DNA of 8,564 bases from JAFLDD01 sp049314715 (GTDB lineage Bacteria > Pseudomonadota > Alphaproteobacteria > Rickettsiales > UBA3002). Within the stretch, counting starts at the first letter, position 1. Each line of letters opens with the position of its first letter. Below the pieces are notes generated by a model. It saw only the letters and a program-made list of their open reading frames with translations. It did no database searches and was not told the origin of the DNA. The stretch spans positions 1 to 8,564 of the forward strand of contig JBMOEL010000078.1 of the NCBI GenBank assembly GCA_049314715.1, written 5' to 3'. Of this stretch, positions 1 through 6,610 are shown piece by piece. Made by a program: the position numbers and the translations under genes.

Positions 1-748
1 GAATGGCGGCGGCGACGACCTCAATGCCCTTCGCGGTTGCTTCGGCAACGGCGAGAATTGCTTCCGCTTCACCTTTCGCTCTATTCACTTGGTCAGTCAA
101 GGCGCCTTCGGAATTAAGCACCACTTCTTGTTTTTGACCTTCAGCCATATTGATTTTCGATTGGCGTAAGCCTTCAGATTGCAAAATCTCCGCACGTTTT
201 TGGCGCTCGGCGGCGACTTGCAATTCCATGGCTTTGAGCACAGTGGTGGGAGGGGTAATGTTCTTAATTTCATAGCGCATGCACTGAATGCCCCATGTTT
301 GTGAGGCGAGATTGAGTGCGGTAACAATATTGGCGTTGAGTGTTTCGCGCTCTTCGAAGCATTGGTCGAGCGAAAGTTTACCAATTTCCGAGCGCATGCT
401 GGTTTGCGCAAGTTGCGAGACTGCATAAATCGGGTCACTCACCCCGTAAGAAGCTTGCACGGGATCGACGATGCGCAGGTACAAAATTCCGTCCATCATC
501 ATGGTCACGTTATCGCGGGTGATGGCGGGTTGCTCTTGCACCTCATAGGCGAATTCTTTGAGCGAATGTTTGTACGCTACGCGGTCAACGAATGGGATAA
601 TAAAATTGAGGCCCGGTTCAAGTTTACGATCAAAGCGACCAAGCCTTTCCACAATCCACGCCGATTGTTGCGGCACAATTTTAACGCCCTTGAAAAGTAC
701 GACAATGCCTACAAATCCAACGGTTAGAAATAGAAACGGGGTAAACAT
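1..748 (-). CDS. SPFH/stomatin-like (QmcA-type) membrane protein, C-terminus off window
   Basis: Partial gene: 249 residues are visible before the left edge cuts it. An N-terminal hydrophobic segment (about residues 2-20) is followed by an SPFH/Band 7 domain (about 22-175), with the typical IVPQQSAWIVERLGRF opening, EPGLNFIIPFVDRV, and the stomatin signature around residues 112-141 (SMRSEIGKLSLDQ, then FEERETLN). After this comes an Ala/Glu-rich, coiled-coil-like stretch (from about 172) that normally drives oligomerisation. Family members form large membrane rings or cages and act in membrane-microdomain organisation and protease regulation. The start at 748 is preceded by a TAGGAG ribosome site that contains the stop codon of the upstream nfeD-like gene, so translation is probably coupled. 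QmcA/paraslipin type is favoured over HflK/HflC because there is an NfeD partner and no HflK-like Gly-rich N-terminus. Exact subfamily is inferred. Confidence 0.93.
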   Translation of the reverse strand, partial: MFTPFLFLTVGFVGIVVLFKGVKIVPQQSAWIVERLGRFDRKLEPGLNFIIPFVDRVAYKHSLKEFAYEVQEQPAITRDNVTMMMDGILYLRIVDPVQASYGVSDPIYAVSQLAQTSMRSEIGKLSLDQCFEERETLNANIVTALNLASQTWGIQCMRYEIKNITPPTTVLKAMELQVAAERQKRAEILQSEGLRQSKINMAEGQKQEVVLNSEGALTDQVNRAKGEAEAILAVAEATAKGIEVVAAAI

Positions 749-754
749 AGACGA

Positions 755-760
755 CTCCTA
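755..760 (-). promoter_or_regulatory. Ribosome binding site of the SPFH gene, overlapping the NfeD stop codon
   Basis: On the minus strand TAGGAG lies six bases before the SPFH ATG at 748. Its first three bases are the TAG stop of the NfeD-family gene. A ribosome finishing NfeD would therefore sit on the initiation site of the next gene, which argues for translational coupling of the pair. Confidence 0.8.
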
Positions 761-1195
761 TTTGACGGAAACGATGTTGCCTTTAACGGCGGTGATGGTG
801 ACGTGTGCGCCTTCGCTAATCGCATCCGCAGCTTCGGGCGCGAGGCTGGCGCGCATTTGTGTGCCTGACCAATGAACGATGCCTTCTTTTCCCCGCGTGA
901 GACCGTCTTTGCCGACGATGGCGGTGTCGCCCACTATGTTGGAATAGCTGGGTTCTTTGCCAATGCGCCATGCTTTTAGGCGCTTCCATAACACTATCGC
1001 GAATGCGGCAGAGGTAATGAAGAAGGCCGCACATTGCATCACATAATCTTCTGCACCCACGATACCTATTTCAATGGTGATGGCCGTGCCAAGTGCGCCA
1101 AGGCCCACAAATAGCAAACCAATACCGGGAAGGCCAAATGCTTCGAGCGCCAGAAAGGCTGCACCAGCAATCAGCCAGTAGATGGATGGGGTCAT
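758..1195 (-). CDS. NfeD-family short-form membrane protein, partner of SPFH protein
   Basis: This 145-residue protein has hydrophobic segments at about residues 5-20, 22-42 and 52-70. A soluble C-terminal domain (about 85-145) has the alternating Gly/hydrophobic pattern of the NfeD OB-fold (IVGDTAIVGKDG, then EGIVHWSGTQMRA, then VTITAVKGNIVSVK). Short NfeD proteins lacking the protease domain typically sit next to an SPFH/stomatin gene and are thought to bind it in the membrane. That is the arrangement here, with a nine-base gap to the downstream SPFH gene. I chose the ATG at 1195 because a GGAG lies six bases upstream. The upstream in-frame ATG at 1228 would add 11 polar residues (MKHETSAMELL) before the first membrane segment and has a poorer ribosome site. 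A cytochrome c gene lies 72 bases upstream on the same strand, with no visible terminator between. Confidence 0.9.
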   Translation of the reverse strand: MTPSIYWLIAGAAFLALEAFGLPGIGLLFVGLGALGTAITIEIGIVGAEDYVMQCAAFFITSAAFAIVLWKRLKAWRIGKEPSYSNIVGDTAIVGKDGLTRGKEGIVHWSGTQMRASLAPEAADAISEGAHVTITAVKGNIVSVK

Positions 1196-1201
1196 GAGCA
1201 A

Positions 1202-1205
1202 CTCC
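1202..1205 (-). promoter_or_regulatory. Ribosome binding site deciding the NfeD start
   Basis: GGAG on the minus strand, six bases before the ATG at 1195. It supports MTPSIYW as the N-terminus rather than the longer reading from 1228, and places the first membrane segment directly at the N-terminus as usual in this family. Confidence 0.65.
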
Positions 1206-1267
1206 ATTGCTGAGGTTTCATGCTTCATTACCCTAAGAATGGCTCGGGGGCAATGATAAGCAGAGCG

Positions 1268-1879
1268 TTATTTTTTCTCAGCAGGCGCTTGCTCCGCTTC
1301 CGGCGCGGCTTCTGGTGTTTTGACCGGTGGCAGGGCAAGCGGCTTGTCAGACTTTGAGTTCAAATACGCAATCACATTGGCGCGCTCTTGGTCCTTCTTA
1401 TTGCCCGCATAGGCCATGATGGTGCCCGCAATCGCTTTTTTGGGGTTCCATTGGAAGGCATTCATTTCTTCCCAACCCCATGTGCCGCCCGCATTTTTCA
1501 ATGCATCCGAATAGGCGAAGCCTGCCATGTGCGCGCGAGGGCCGCCCAATACGCCATAAAGATTGGGGCCGATTTTGGCGGGCTCACCTTTTTCAATGGT
1601 GTGGCAGGTCGAGCATTTTTTGCTGAAATAATCTGCGCCTGCTGCGATATCGGCATTAGGCAAAAGTGCGGAAATGTCGCCAGGACCCTCAGCAGCGGCG
1701 GGGGCGCCCGCGCCCGCGCTTTCGACGACTTCAATGCTGTAGCCGCGCTTTTCTTCGTGATGTGCGCCTGGATGTGCGGGACCACCATCATACATAAATT
1801 GCGTGACTTTTCCTGTCACCATGCCGATAACACCAGCGGTGAGTATGGCCATGGCAATTGTATTGAGCTTCATATTCAT
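1268..1879 (-). CDS. Membrane-anchored class I cytochrome c (CycM/c552-like)
   Basis: This 203-residue protein opens with an uncleaved-looking signal anchor (about residues 5-22). A flexible Ala/Gly/Pro-rich linker follows (about 52-68), then one cytochrome c domain (about 75-176). The heme site is CSTCH (C89, C92, H93). The sixth ligand is probably M155 in GTIMAYAG. The segments IGPNLYGVLGGPR and ERANVIAYL are typical of mitochondrial-type class I cytochromes. A Pro/Ala/Glu/Lys tail (180-203) follows. Such anchored cytochromes act on the periplasmic face and in several alphaproteobacteria carry electrons from the bc1 complex to terminal oxidase; the same role is inferred here. The start at 1879 (MNMKLN) is chosen because the signal anchor begins there; the ATG at 1873 is equally possible. 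An in-frame extension to 2131 would run antisense through kdsB and is rejected. The gene is divergent from kdsB. Confidence 0.92.
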   Translation of the reverse strand: MNMKLNTIAMAILTAGVIGMVTGKVTQFMYDGGPAHPGAHHEEKRGYSIEVVESAGAGAPAAAEGPGDISALLPNADIAAGADYFSKKCSTCHTIEKGEPAKIGPNLYGVLGGPRAHMAGFAYSDALKNAGGTWGWEEMNAFQWNPKKAIAGTIMAYAGNKKDQERANVIAYLNSKSDKPLALPPVKTPEAAPEAEQAPAEKK

Positions 1880-1958
1880 GGTAGATCCATTCGTGCAATG
1901 ATTCGCTATGGTGCGGGTAGCATAAGGATGGTTTCGCCGCAAGAGAGATGAAAAGAAA
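1880..1958. promoter_or_regulatory. Divergent intergenic region between cytochrome c and kdsB
   Basis: These 79 bases separate two divergently transcribed genes, so promoters for both should lie here or extend into the flanking coding ends. I see a weak plus-strand -10-like TAGCAT at 1918-1923 with no good -35 at the right distance. I see no inverted repeat that would suggest an operator. The promoter function is inferred from layout only. Confidence 0.35.
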
Positions 1959-2681
1959 ATGACGATACGGCCCTTAATTGTGATCCCAGCGCGACTTGCC
2001 GCCACACGTTTGCCGCAAAAACCGATGGCGATGATAGGCGATGTACCCATGATTGTGCATGTTTGGCGGCGGGCGGTGGAAGCGGCGATTGCGCCCGTTA
2101 TCGTTGCGTGTGATGCGCCAGAAATCGCCACTGCGGTGAGCGCTGCTGGTGGTAAAGCCGTGTTGACTGACCCTCATCATCCTTCCGGTTCGGACAGGGT
2201 TTGGGAAGCTGTTCAGCGCTTTGATGCGAAGGGCGAATATAACGTTATCATTAATCTACAGGGTGACTTGCCGACGCTAGACCCTGCATTGCTGCCCGTG
2301 CTGCTAGCGGCGCTTGCCACGCCGAATACGGATATTGCAACGCTTGCCGCGCCGATTAACCGCGAAGAAGAGCATACGAATTCGTCGGTCGTGAAGGCCA
2401 TTATTGCACAATCCGGCAGGGCGCTTTATTTCACGCGCACCAGCGCGCCCTATGGTGATGGTCCGCGCTATCACCATATTGGCATTTACGCCTATACACG
2501 TGCAGCGCTAGAGAAATTTGTAGCCTTGCCACCGAGCCCGCTGGAGGTTCGCGAGAAACTGGAACAGCTCAGAGCCCTCGAGAATGGCTTGCAGATTGCG
2601 GTTGCTGTGGTAGATACGGTGCCCTTGGGCGTGGATACGCCTGACGATTTGGAACGCGCTAGGGAGATTTTATGTCGGTGA
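1959..2681 (+). CDS. kdsB: 3-deoxy-manno-octulosonate cytidylyltransferase (CMP-KDO synthetase)
   Basis: The enzyme activates KDO with CTP to give CMP-KDO, the donor for the inner core of lipopolysaccharide, in the cytoplasm. The 240 residues match the family length (about 245-250). Diagnostic motifs appear in order: the nucleotide-binding IPARLAATRLPQKP (9-22), TDPHHPSGSDRV (70-81), the metal/nucleotide segment INLQGDLP (98-105), HIGIYAYT (173-180), the LEVREKLEQLRALENG segment (195-210) and PLGVDTPDDLERA (222-234). The ribosome site is only a purine-rich stretch (AAGAGAG at 1941-1947, then AAAAG), so initiation strength is uncertain. No other in-frame start gives the conserved N-terminus. 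The stop overlaps the following kinase gene by ten bases, indicating one transcript. Functional assignment is secure from the motifs; use of KDO implies an outer membrane with LPS. Confidence 0.96.
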   Translation: MTIRPLIVIPARLAATRLPQKPMAMIGDVPMIVHVWRRAVEAAIAPVIVACDAPEIATAVSAAGGKAVLTDPHHPSGSDRVWEAVQRFDAKGEYNVIINLQGDLPTLDPALLPVLLAALATPNTDIATLAAPINREEEHTNSSVVKAIIAQSGRALYFTRTSAPYGDGPRYHHIGIYAYTRAALEKFVALPPSPLEVREKLEQLRALENGLQIAVAVVDTVPLGVDTPDDLERAREILCR

Positions 2682-3658
2682 ACAAGTCCTATCATGTCGT
2701 AGCAATTGGCAATGCGATTGTTGACGTATTATCGTTCGCGGATGACAGCTTCGTGCAAAGCGAAGGCATGACCAAAGGCACCATGTGCTTGATCGACGAG
2801 GTACGTGCAGAGGTGCTTTACGGTAAAATGGGCCCATCAACGGAAGTATCGGGTGGTTCGGCAGCTAATACATTGGCGGGTCTTGCATCGCTTGGTGCGA
2901 AAACCGCGTTCATCGGCAAAGTCTATAAGGATGAGTTGGGGAAAATTTTCCGCCATGATTTAACCTCGCTTGGCGTGGATTTCTCAACCCCTGCAGCAGA
3001 TAAAGGCAAAGCAACCGCACGCTGTTTGATTTGTGTGACGCCCGATGGTCAGCGTACCATGAATACGTTCATTGGTGCGTGTAATGAGCTTTATGAAGCA
3101 GATATTGATGAGGCGTTGATTGCCAAGGCGCAGATTGTCTATGGCGAAGGTTATATGTGGGATCAAGAATGTGCAAAAATCGCCCTCAAGAAATCGTTCG
3201 CGCTTGCTAAACAACACGGTGCGAAAGTTGCCTTTACCTTGTCGGACGTGTTCTGTGTTGAGCGTTCGCGCGATGAGTTCTTGAAAATGATTGATGAGAA
3301 TTTCGATATTCTTTTCTGCAATGAAGCCGAGGCGCGCGCGCTCTATCCGGGCAAGGATTTTCCCGCGATTTTAGATGCGCTACAAGGCAAGTGTGAGATT
3401 ATCGCGATTACGATGAGCGACAAAGGTTCGCTGATTCTGACCCCAGAAAAACGCACCATGGTCGATGCGATTCCCGTGCGTGAGGTGGTGGATACCACAG
3501 GCGCAGGCGATTTATACGCGGCGGGTTTCCTTTTTGGGTATGTGAATGGCATGGACTTGCGTGAATGTGGTCGCCTAGGTTCAGCCTGCGCCTCCGACAT
3601 TATCACGCATCTTGGTGCGCGTGCACAAAAACCGCTTAAACGGTTATTGGCTGCGTAG
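2672..3658 (+). CDS. PfkB-family carbohydrate/nucleoside kinase, adenosine-kinase-like
   Basis: This 328-residue ribokinase-fold kinase transfers phosphate from ATP to a sugar or nucleoside hydroxyl. Visible are the substrate-side GGSAANT (61-67) in the first PfkB signature region, NEAEA (217-221), and the second signature with the anion hole and catalytic Asp, DTTGAGD (274-280, D280 the likely base). The N-terminal VVAIGNAIVDVL is the usual first strand. In alphaproteobacteria this subgroup is commonly annotated adenosine kinase (purine salvage), but PfkB specificity cannot be read from motifs, and fructokinase or another sugar kinase remains possible. The ATG lies inside kdsB, with AGGGAG at 2661-2666 just upstream, so the two genes are probably translationally coupled. 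An 11-base gap leads to the next small gene. Confidence 0.9.
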   Translation: MSVNKSYHVVAIGNAIVDVLSFADDSFVQSEGMTKGTMCLIDEVRAEVLYGKMGPSTEVSGGSAANTLAGLASLGAKTAFIGKVYKDELGKIFRHDLTSLGVDFSTPAADKGKATARCLICVTPDGQRTMNTFIGACNELYEADIDEALIAKAQIVYGEGYMWDQECAKIALKKSFALAKQHGAKVAFTLSDVFCVERSRDEFLKMIDENFDILFCNEAEARALYPGKDFPAILDALQGKCEIIAITMSDKGSLILTPEKRTMVDAIPVREVVDTTGAGDLYAAGFLFGYVNGMDLRECGRLGSACASDIITHLGARAQKPLKRLLAA

Positions 3659-3669
3659 GAGAGGGCACG

Positions 3670-3906
3670 ATGTACGAAACGATTAAAAATATTCCGACGA
3701 GCCGTGATGGTAAAATGATCACGGGTATTGTATGCGCGGTGATAGCGCGATTGATGCTGCATAAAGGCATCGAGACACTGCCAGAAAATGCGGGCGATGC
3801 GTTGATGTCGTTCAGTTTCGCAGCACTATTGGTGTTCGTAACCTTGCTTGCGATTATACGTTACAATACCGAGCGCCCGCTATTCGAGCCATTCACTAAA
3901 GCTTAA
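3670..3906 (+). CDS. Small two-helix membrane protein of unknown function
   Basis: I do not recognise this 78-residue protein. Two hydrophobic segments are visible, at about residues 16-30 and 47-63. They are separated by a polar stretch (HKGIETLPENAGDA), with a polar N-terminus and a C-terminal tail RYNTERPLFEPFTKA. It is probably an inner-membrane hairpin. Support for its being real: a good GGAGAGG ribosome site (3658-3664) just before the ATG, tight spacing to the upstream kinase gene, codon use like its neighbours, and a 51-base gap before the AmpG-like transporter on the same strand. The overlapping minus-strand reading (3343-3762) is lower-quality and antisense to the kinase. No function is proposed. 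Confidence 0.72.
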   Translation: MYETIKNIPTSRDGKMITGIVCAVIARLMLHKGIETLPENAGDALMSFSFAALLVFVTLLAIIRYNTERPLFEPFTKA

Positions 3907-3945
3907 GCGCACGATTTTCCTTGCGATTAGCAAGCTATTGCGCGC

Positions 3946-3949
3946 AGGA
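3946..3949 (+). promoter_or_regulatory. Ribosome binding site deciding the MFS transporter start
   Basis: AGGA lies eight bases before the ATG at 3958. The earlier in-frame ATG at 3949 begins within this same AGGA and has no ribosome site of its own, so 3958 is the better start. Confidence 0.65.
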
Positions 3950-3957
3950 TGTGCGCG

Positions 3958-5184
3958 ATGAACCAGACCGATTCCGCATTGCGTATGTATGTTCGCCCCC
4001 GCATGCTGCTGGTGGGGATGCTGGGATTTTTTAGCGGCTTTCCACGCATGCTCATGGCGTCAACGCTTGCGGCATGGCTTACCGATTCTGGCCTGAGCAT
4101 GGCAGCGATTGGCTTATTCGCGTGGGTAGCGTTTCCTTACAGCATCAAATTTCTCTGGGCGCCAGCGATGGATTATGTGTCGCTACCTTTTCTCACCCGT
4201 AGACGAAGTTGGCTGCTGTGTGCCCAGCTCTGGGTGGTGGGAATGCTAGTGGTGCTTTCTAATATTGATGCCTCTATTACGCCAATATGGATTGCGATGG
4301 CGGCTTTAGTGCTTGCGGTTGCCTCTGCCTCGCAAGACATTGTGATTGATGCATATCGTGCTGAGATTTTACCGCGCGAAGAATATGGTGCTGGTGCGGC
4401 CGTTGCGGTATTTGGCTACCGCGTTGGCATGTTGCTTTCGGGCGCCGGTGCGCTCGCGCTGGCTGATGTAGTGAGCTGGAGCGCGGTCTATATGGTGATG
4501 GCAGCCGTGGCGGCGCTGGGTATTATTTTCACGCTATTCATGCCAGAGCCGGAAGCGCCACCTGCGCGCAAATTACCCACGACTATTTGGGGTATGGTCA
4601 AAGAGCCGTTTGTGGATTTTATTCGCCGCACGCCGAAATGGATATGGGTGTTGCTATTCGTGTTGCTTTACCGTGTGCCTGATGGGTTCATTGGTTTCAT
4701 GACGACGCCCTTTCTGCTCGATTTGGGGTTTACCAAAACCCAATTGGGCGTGGTGAATAAGCTCTACGGATTTGCCGCGACCATCGCGGGAATGATGATC
4801 GGCGGTTGGCTGATTCATCGTTATGAAGTGAAGCGCTGCCTGTTGCCGTTTGGCATTCTGGCGCTGCTCACCAATCTGGTCTATGTCGGTCAAGCGCAGA
4901 TAGGGCCTGAATTATGGTATTTGGTATTGGCCAATAGCTTTGATAATCTGGCCAGCGGCATGGCTTCTGCGGCAGCGATTGCCTATATGATGTCACTGAC
5001 GGAGCGCACCCATACCGCCACCCAATATGCGCTGCTTTCAGCATTAGCGGCGTTTGCGGTGACGACGCTTTCTGGCATGGCTGGGTGGATTGCCCAAGAA
5101 TGGGGCTGGAGTGTGATGTATCTCACCTCCATGGCGCTGGGTATTCCCGGATTATTAGTGTGGTTGAAGCTGCGGCGCGCCTAA
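3958..5184 (+). CDS. AmpG-like MFS permease
   Basis: This 408-residue protein is strongly hydrophobic throughout, with about 12 predicted membrane helices. AmpG-like landmarks are GFFSGFPRMLMASTLAAWL (23-41), KFLWAPAMD (64-72), SQDIVIDAYRAEIL (125-138) with acidic residues D127 and D131, and GAGAAVAVFGYRVGMLL (144-160). AmpG permeases import anhydro-muropeptides from the periplasm for peptidoglycan recycling. This protein resembles the shorter, 12-helix AmpG relatives common in alphaproteobacteria; enterobacterial AmpG is nearer 490 residues with extra helices. Substrate is therefore inferred, and another MFS transporter (for example acetyl-CoA transporter-like) is possible. The start at 3958 is chosen from its ribosome site; 3949 would add three residues. 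Its TAA overlaps the opposing hemF stop codon. Confidence 0.85.
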   Translation: MNQTDSALRMYVRPRMLLVGMLGFFSGFPRMLMASTLAAWLTDSGLSMAAIGLFAWVAFPYSIKFLWAPAMDYVSLPFLTRRRSWLLCAQLWVVGMLVVLSNIDASITPIWIAMAALVLAVASASQDIVIDAYRAEILPREEYGAGAAVAVFGYRVGMLLSGAGALALADVVSWSAVYMVMAAVAALGIIFTLFMPEPEAPPARKLPTTIWGMVKEPFVDFIRRTPKWIWVLLFVLLYRVPDGFIGFMTTPFLLDLGFTKTQLGVVNKLYGFAATIAGMMIGGWLIHRYEVKRCLLPFGILALLTNLVYVGQAQIGPELWYLVLANSFDNLASGMASAAAIAYMMSLTERTHTATQYALLSALAAFAVTTLSGMAGWIAQEWGWSVMYLTSMALGIPGLLVWLKLRRA

Positions 5185-6137
5185 TCCCACGTCGCAATAG
5201 GGGGTAGTGACATGAGGATGGCCTCAGGGTTGCCGCCCGTCATCAAACCAAAGCGTGTTCCGCGGTCATACAATAGGTTATACTCTGCGTAGCGCCCACG
5301 ACGTCTGAGCTGGTGTTCGCGTTGTTCTTGCGTCCATTTTTTATTCATATTCTGACGGATAAGTTGTGGATAAATAGACGCGAAAGCCTCGCCGACGGCT
5401 TGCGTGAAGTTAAAGCATTGATTCCAATCGAGATTCGCGTTGCTCGCCACTTCCATCCCAACGGCAGTGCGTTCTTTCCCTAAGCCGCCCTTACCAAACT
5501 GACCAGGGGCAATAACCTCACGCTGCGTACCGAGGTGATTTAGTCCTAAATAATCATAGAAGATGCCGCCTACGCCGCGCGCTTCGTTACGGTGAGGAAT
5601 GAAAAAATACTCGTCGCACCACTCTTTGAATGCCGGATAGAAGGTATTATCGTCGGTGGAATCACAGGCCTTTTGGAAGGCCATATGAAAATCGGCGGTG
5701 TCTTTTTCGTCGGGAACCATAGGGTTTAGATCACCGCCGCCACCAAACCAGATGCGCGCGCCATCACCGACCACAATCATGCGGGTGTTGAAATGTGCGG
5801 CGGGTACGAGTGGTGAGCATTGATGCGCTACCAATGAGATGCCGGTTGCCCAAAAGCGCGGGTCTTGCGTAGCACCGGGAATTTCTTTGCGGAACGCTTC
5901 AGAGAATTCACCCGTTACCGTGGAGATATTTACGCCGACTTTCTCGAATACTCTGCCTTTCATCATTGAAATTTCGCCACCGCCACCCTCAGGGCGCTGC
6001 CACGGTGTGCGGCTGAAGCGGCCAGTAAGAGACTCGCTGTCGAATGTATCTTCAATCGCCTCATAGCTGGTGCAGATTTTATCGCGCAGGTCGCGGAACC
6101 AGTTTTGGGCGAGTAATTTTTTTTCGTCGAGTGTCAT
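5181..6137 (-). CDS. hemF: Oxygen-dependent coproporphyrinogen III oxidase
   Basis: HemF oxidatively decarboxylates two propionates of coproporphyrinogen III to give protoporphyrinogen IX, using O2, in the cytoplasm. The 318 residues fit the family (about 300). Motifs seen are PWQRPEGGGGE (45-55), HFNTRM (115-120), WFGGGGDLNP (130-139), the family signature KEWCDEYFFIPHRNEARG through GGIFYD (171-195), and RRRGRYAEYNLLYDRGTRFG (278-297). The C-terminal ILMSLPP (307-313) is also typical. The start at 6137 overlaps the trmL stop (ATGA), giving a coupled pair. The longer reading from 6164 adds nine residues lying within trmL and is less likely. The requirement for O2 fits the aerobic bc1 genes next door, and its heme product feeds the cytochromes in this window. 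Confidence 0.96.
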   Translation of the reverse strand: MTLDEKKLLAQNWFRDLRDKICTSYEAIEDTFDSESLTGRFSRTPWQRPEGGGGEISMMKGRVFEKVGVNISTVTGEFSEAFRKEIPGATQDPRFWATGISLVAHQCSPLVPAAHFNTRMIVVGDGARIWFGGGGDLNPMVPDEKDTADFHMAFQKACDSTDDNTFYPAFKEWCDEYFFIPHRNEARGVGGIFYDYLGLNHLGTQREVIAPGQFGKGGLGKERTAVGMEVASNANLDWNQCFNFTQAVGEAFASIYPQLIRQNMNKKWTQEQREHQLRRRGRYAEYNLLYDRGTRFGLMTGGNPEAILMSLPPIATWD

Positions 6138-6595
6138 GTCAATTTCCAACCTAATTGCCGGCAAGCCTCAGCAGTAACGATGCCTGCTGACATCGCAACA
6201 TTGAGTGAGCGTACCCCTTCGCGCATGGGAATCACAATCACTTTTTCCATGAGCGGGTAAAGTTCACGGGGTGTGCCTGCCGATTCACGACCTAGCACGA
6301 TGTAATCGGAAGAATGATAGGTGATGTCGCTATAGTTGGTATCACCATCCGTTTCGAGTAAAAACATGCGCCCTGCGTGATGTGTTCTGTGGGCTAAAAA
6401 TGCTGCCCAATCTGCATGTTTTACCAAGCGTGACGCATGGATATAATCCATCCCTGCGCGCTTGAGTTTTTGGTCGTTGAGCGGGAAACCACAGGGCTCT
6501 ACCACGTGAATGGTTGCGCCCATACAGGCAGATAAACGCAGTATCGCGCCTAGATTTTGGGGGATGTCGGGTTGATAAAGAACGAGATTAATCAT
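6134..6595 (-). CDS. trmL: tRNA (cytidine/uridine-34-2'-O)-methyltransferase
   Basis: This 153-residue SPOUT-class methyltransferase uses S-adenosylmethionine to methylate the ribose of the wobble nucleotide in certain tRNAs (tRNA-Leu in E. coli). Family motifs are PDIPQNLGAILRL (9-21, with N14 and R20), IHVVEPCGFPL (29-39), RAGMDYI (46-52), the SAM-pocket LGRESAG (101-107) and the knot motif IPMREGVRSLNVA (122-134). Length matches E. coli TrmL (157). No Shine-Dalgarno sequence precedes the ATG at 6595, and a -10-like TATCAT lies only nine bases upstream, so the message may be leaderless. It is the first gene of a two-gene unit with hemF and is divergent from petA. The specificity (TrmL rather than another TrmH-like enzyme) is inferred from length and motif similarity. 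Confidence 0.93.
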   Translation of the reverse strand: MINLVLYQPDIPQNLGAILRLSACMGATIHVVEPCGFPLNDQKLKRAGMDYIHASRLVKHADWAAFLAHRTHHAGRMFLLETDGDTNYSDITYHSSDYIVLGRESAGTPRELYPLMEKVIVIPMREGVRSLNVAMSAGIVTAEACRQLGWKLT

Positions 6596-6604
6596 CGGGA
6601 AGCA

Positions 6605-6610
6605 ATGATA
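6605..6610 (-). promoter_or_regulatory. Candidate -10 element for trmL-hemF
   Basis: TATCAT on the minus strand matches the TATAAT consensus at five of six positions. It ends nine bases before the trmL ATG, so transcription would start about one to three bases ahead of the start codon. No convincing -35 is visible 16-18 bases upstream, which keeps confidence low. Confidence 0.35.

Noticed and set aside
97..875. Several open frames (97-438 minus, 340-522, 362-727 and 558-875 plus) over the SPFH gene
   Set aside because: The SPFH frame on the minus strand carries full family motifs to the window edge. The others are low-complexity shadows in other frames.
1388..1951. 187-residue open frame on the plus strand opposite the cytochrome c gene
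   Set aside because: It is antisense to a gene with a clear CxxCH heme motif, is rich in unlikely Cys/Arg/Phe mixtures, and shows no recognisable domain. It is a shadow of the GC-skewed codons of the real gene.
1880..2131. N-terminal extension of the cytochrome c frame to 2131
   Set aside because: It would run antisense through the conserved N-terminus of kdsB, and the true signal anchor begins at 1879.
3343..3762. 139-residue minus-strand open frame across the kinase/small-gene junction
   Set aside because: It is antisense to the DTTGAGD-bearing end of the kinase, and no motif or ribosome site supports it.
3907..3948. Possible terminator between the 78-residue gene and the MFS gene
   Set aside because: CTTGC/GCAAG can form a five-base-pair stem (5-base loop) at about 3920-3934, but it is short and lacks a following T-run.
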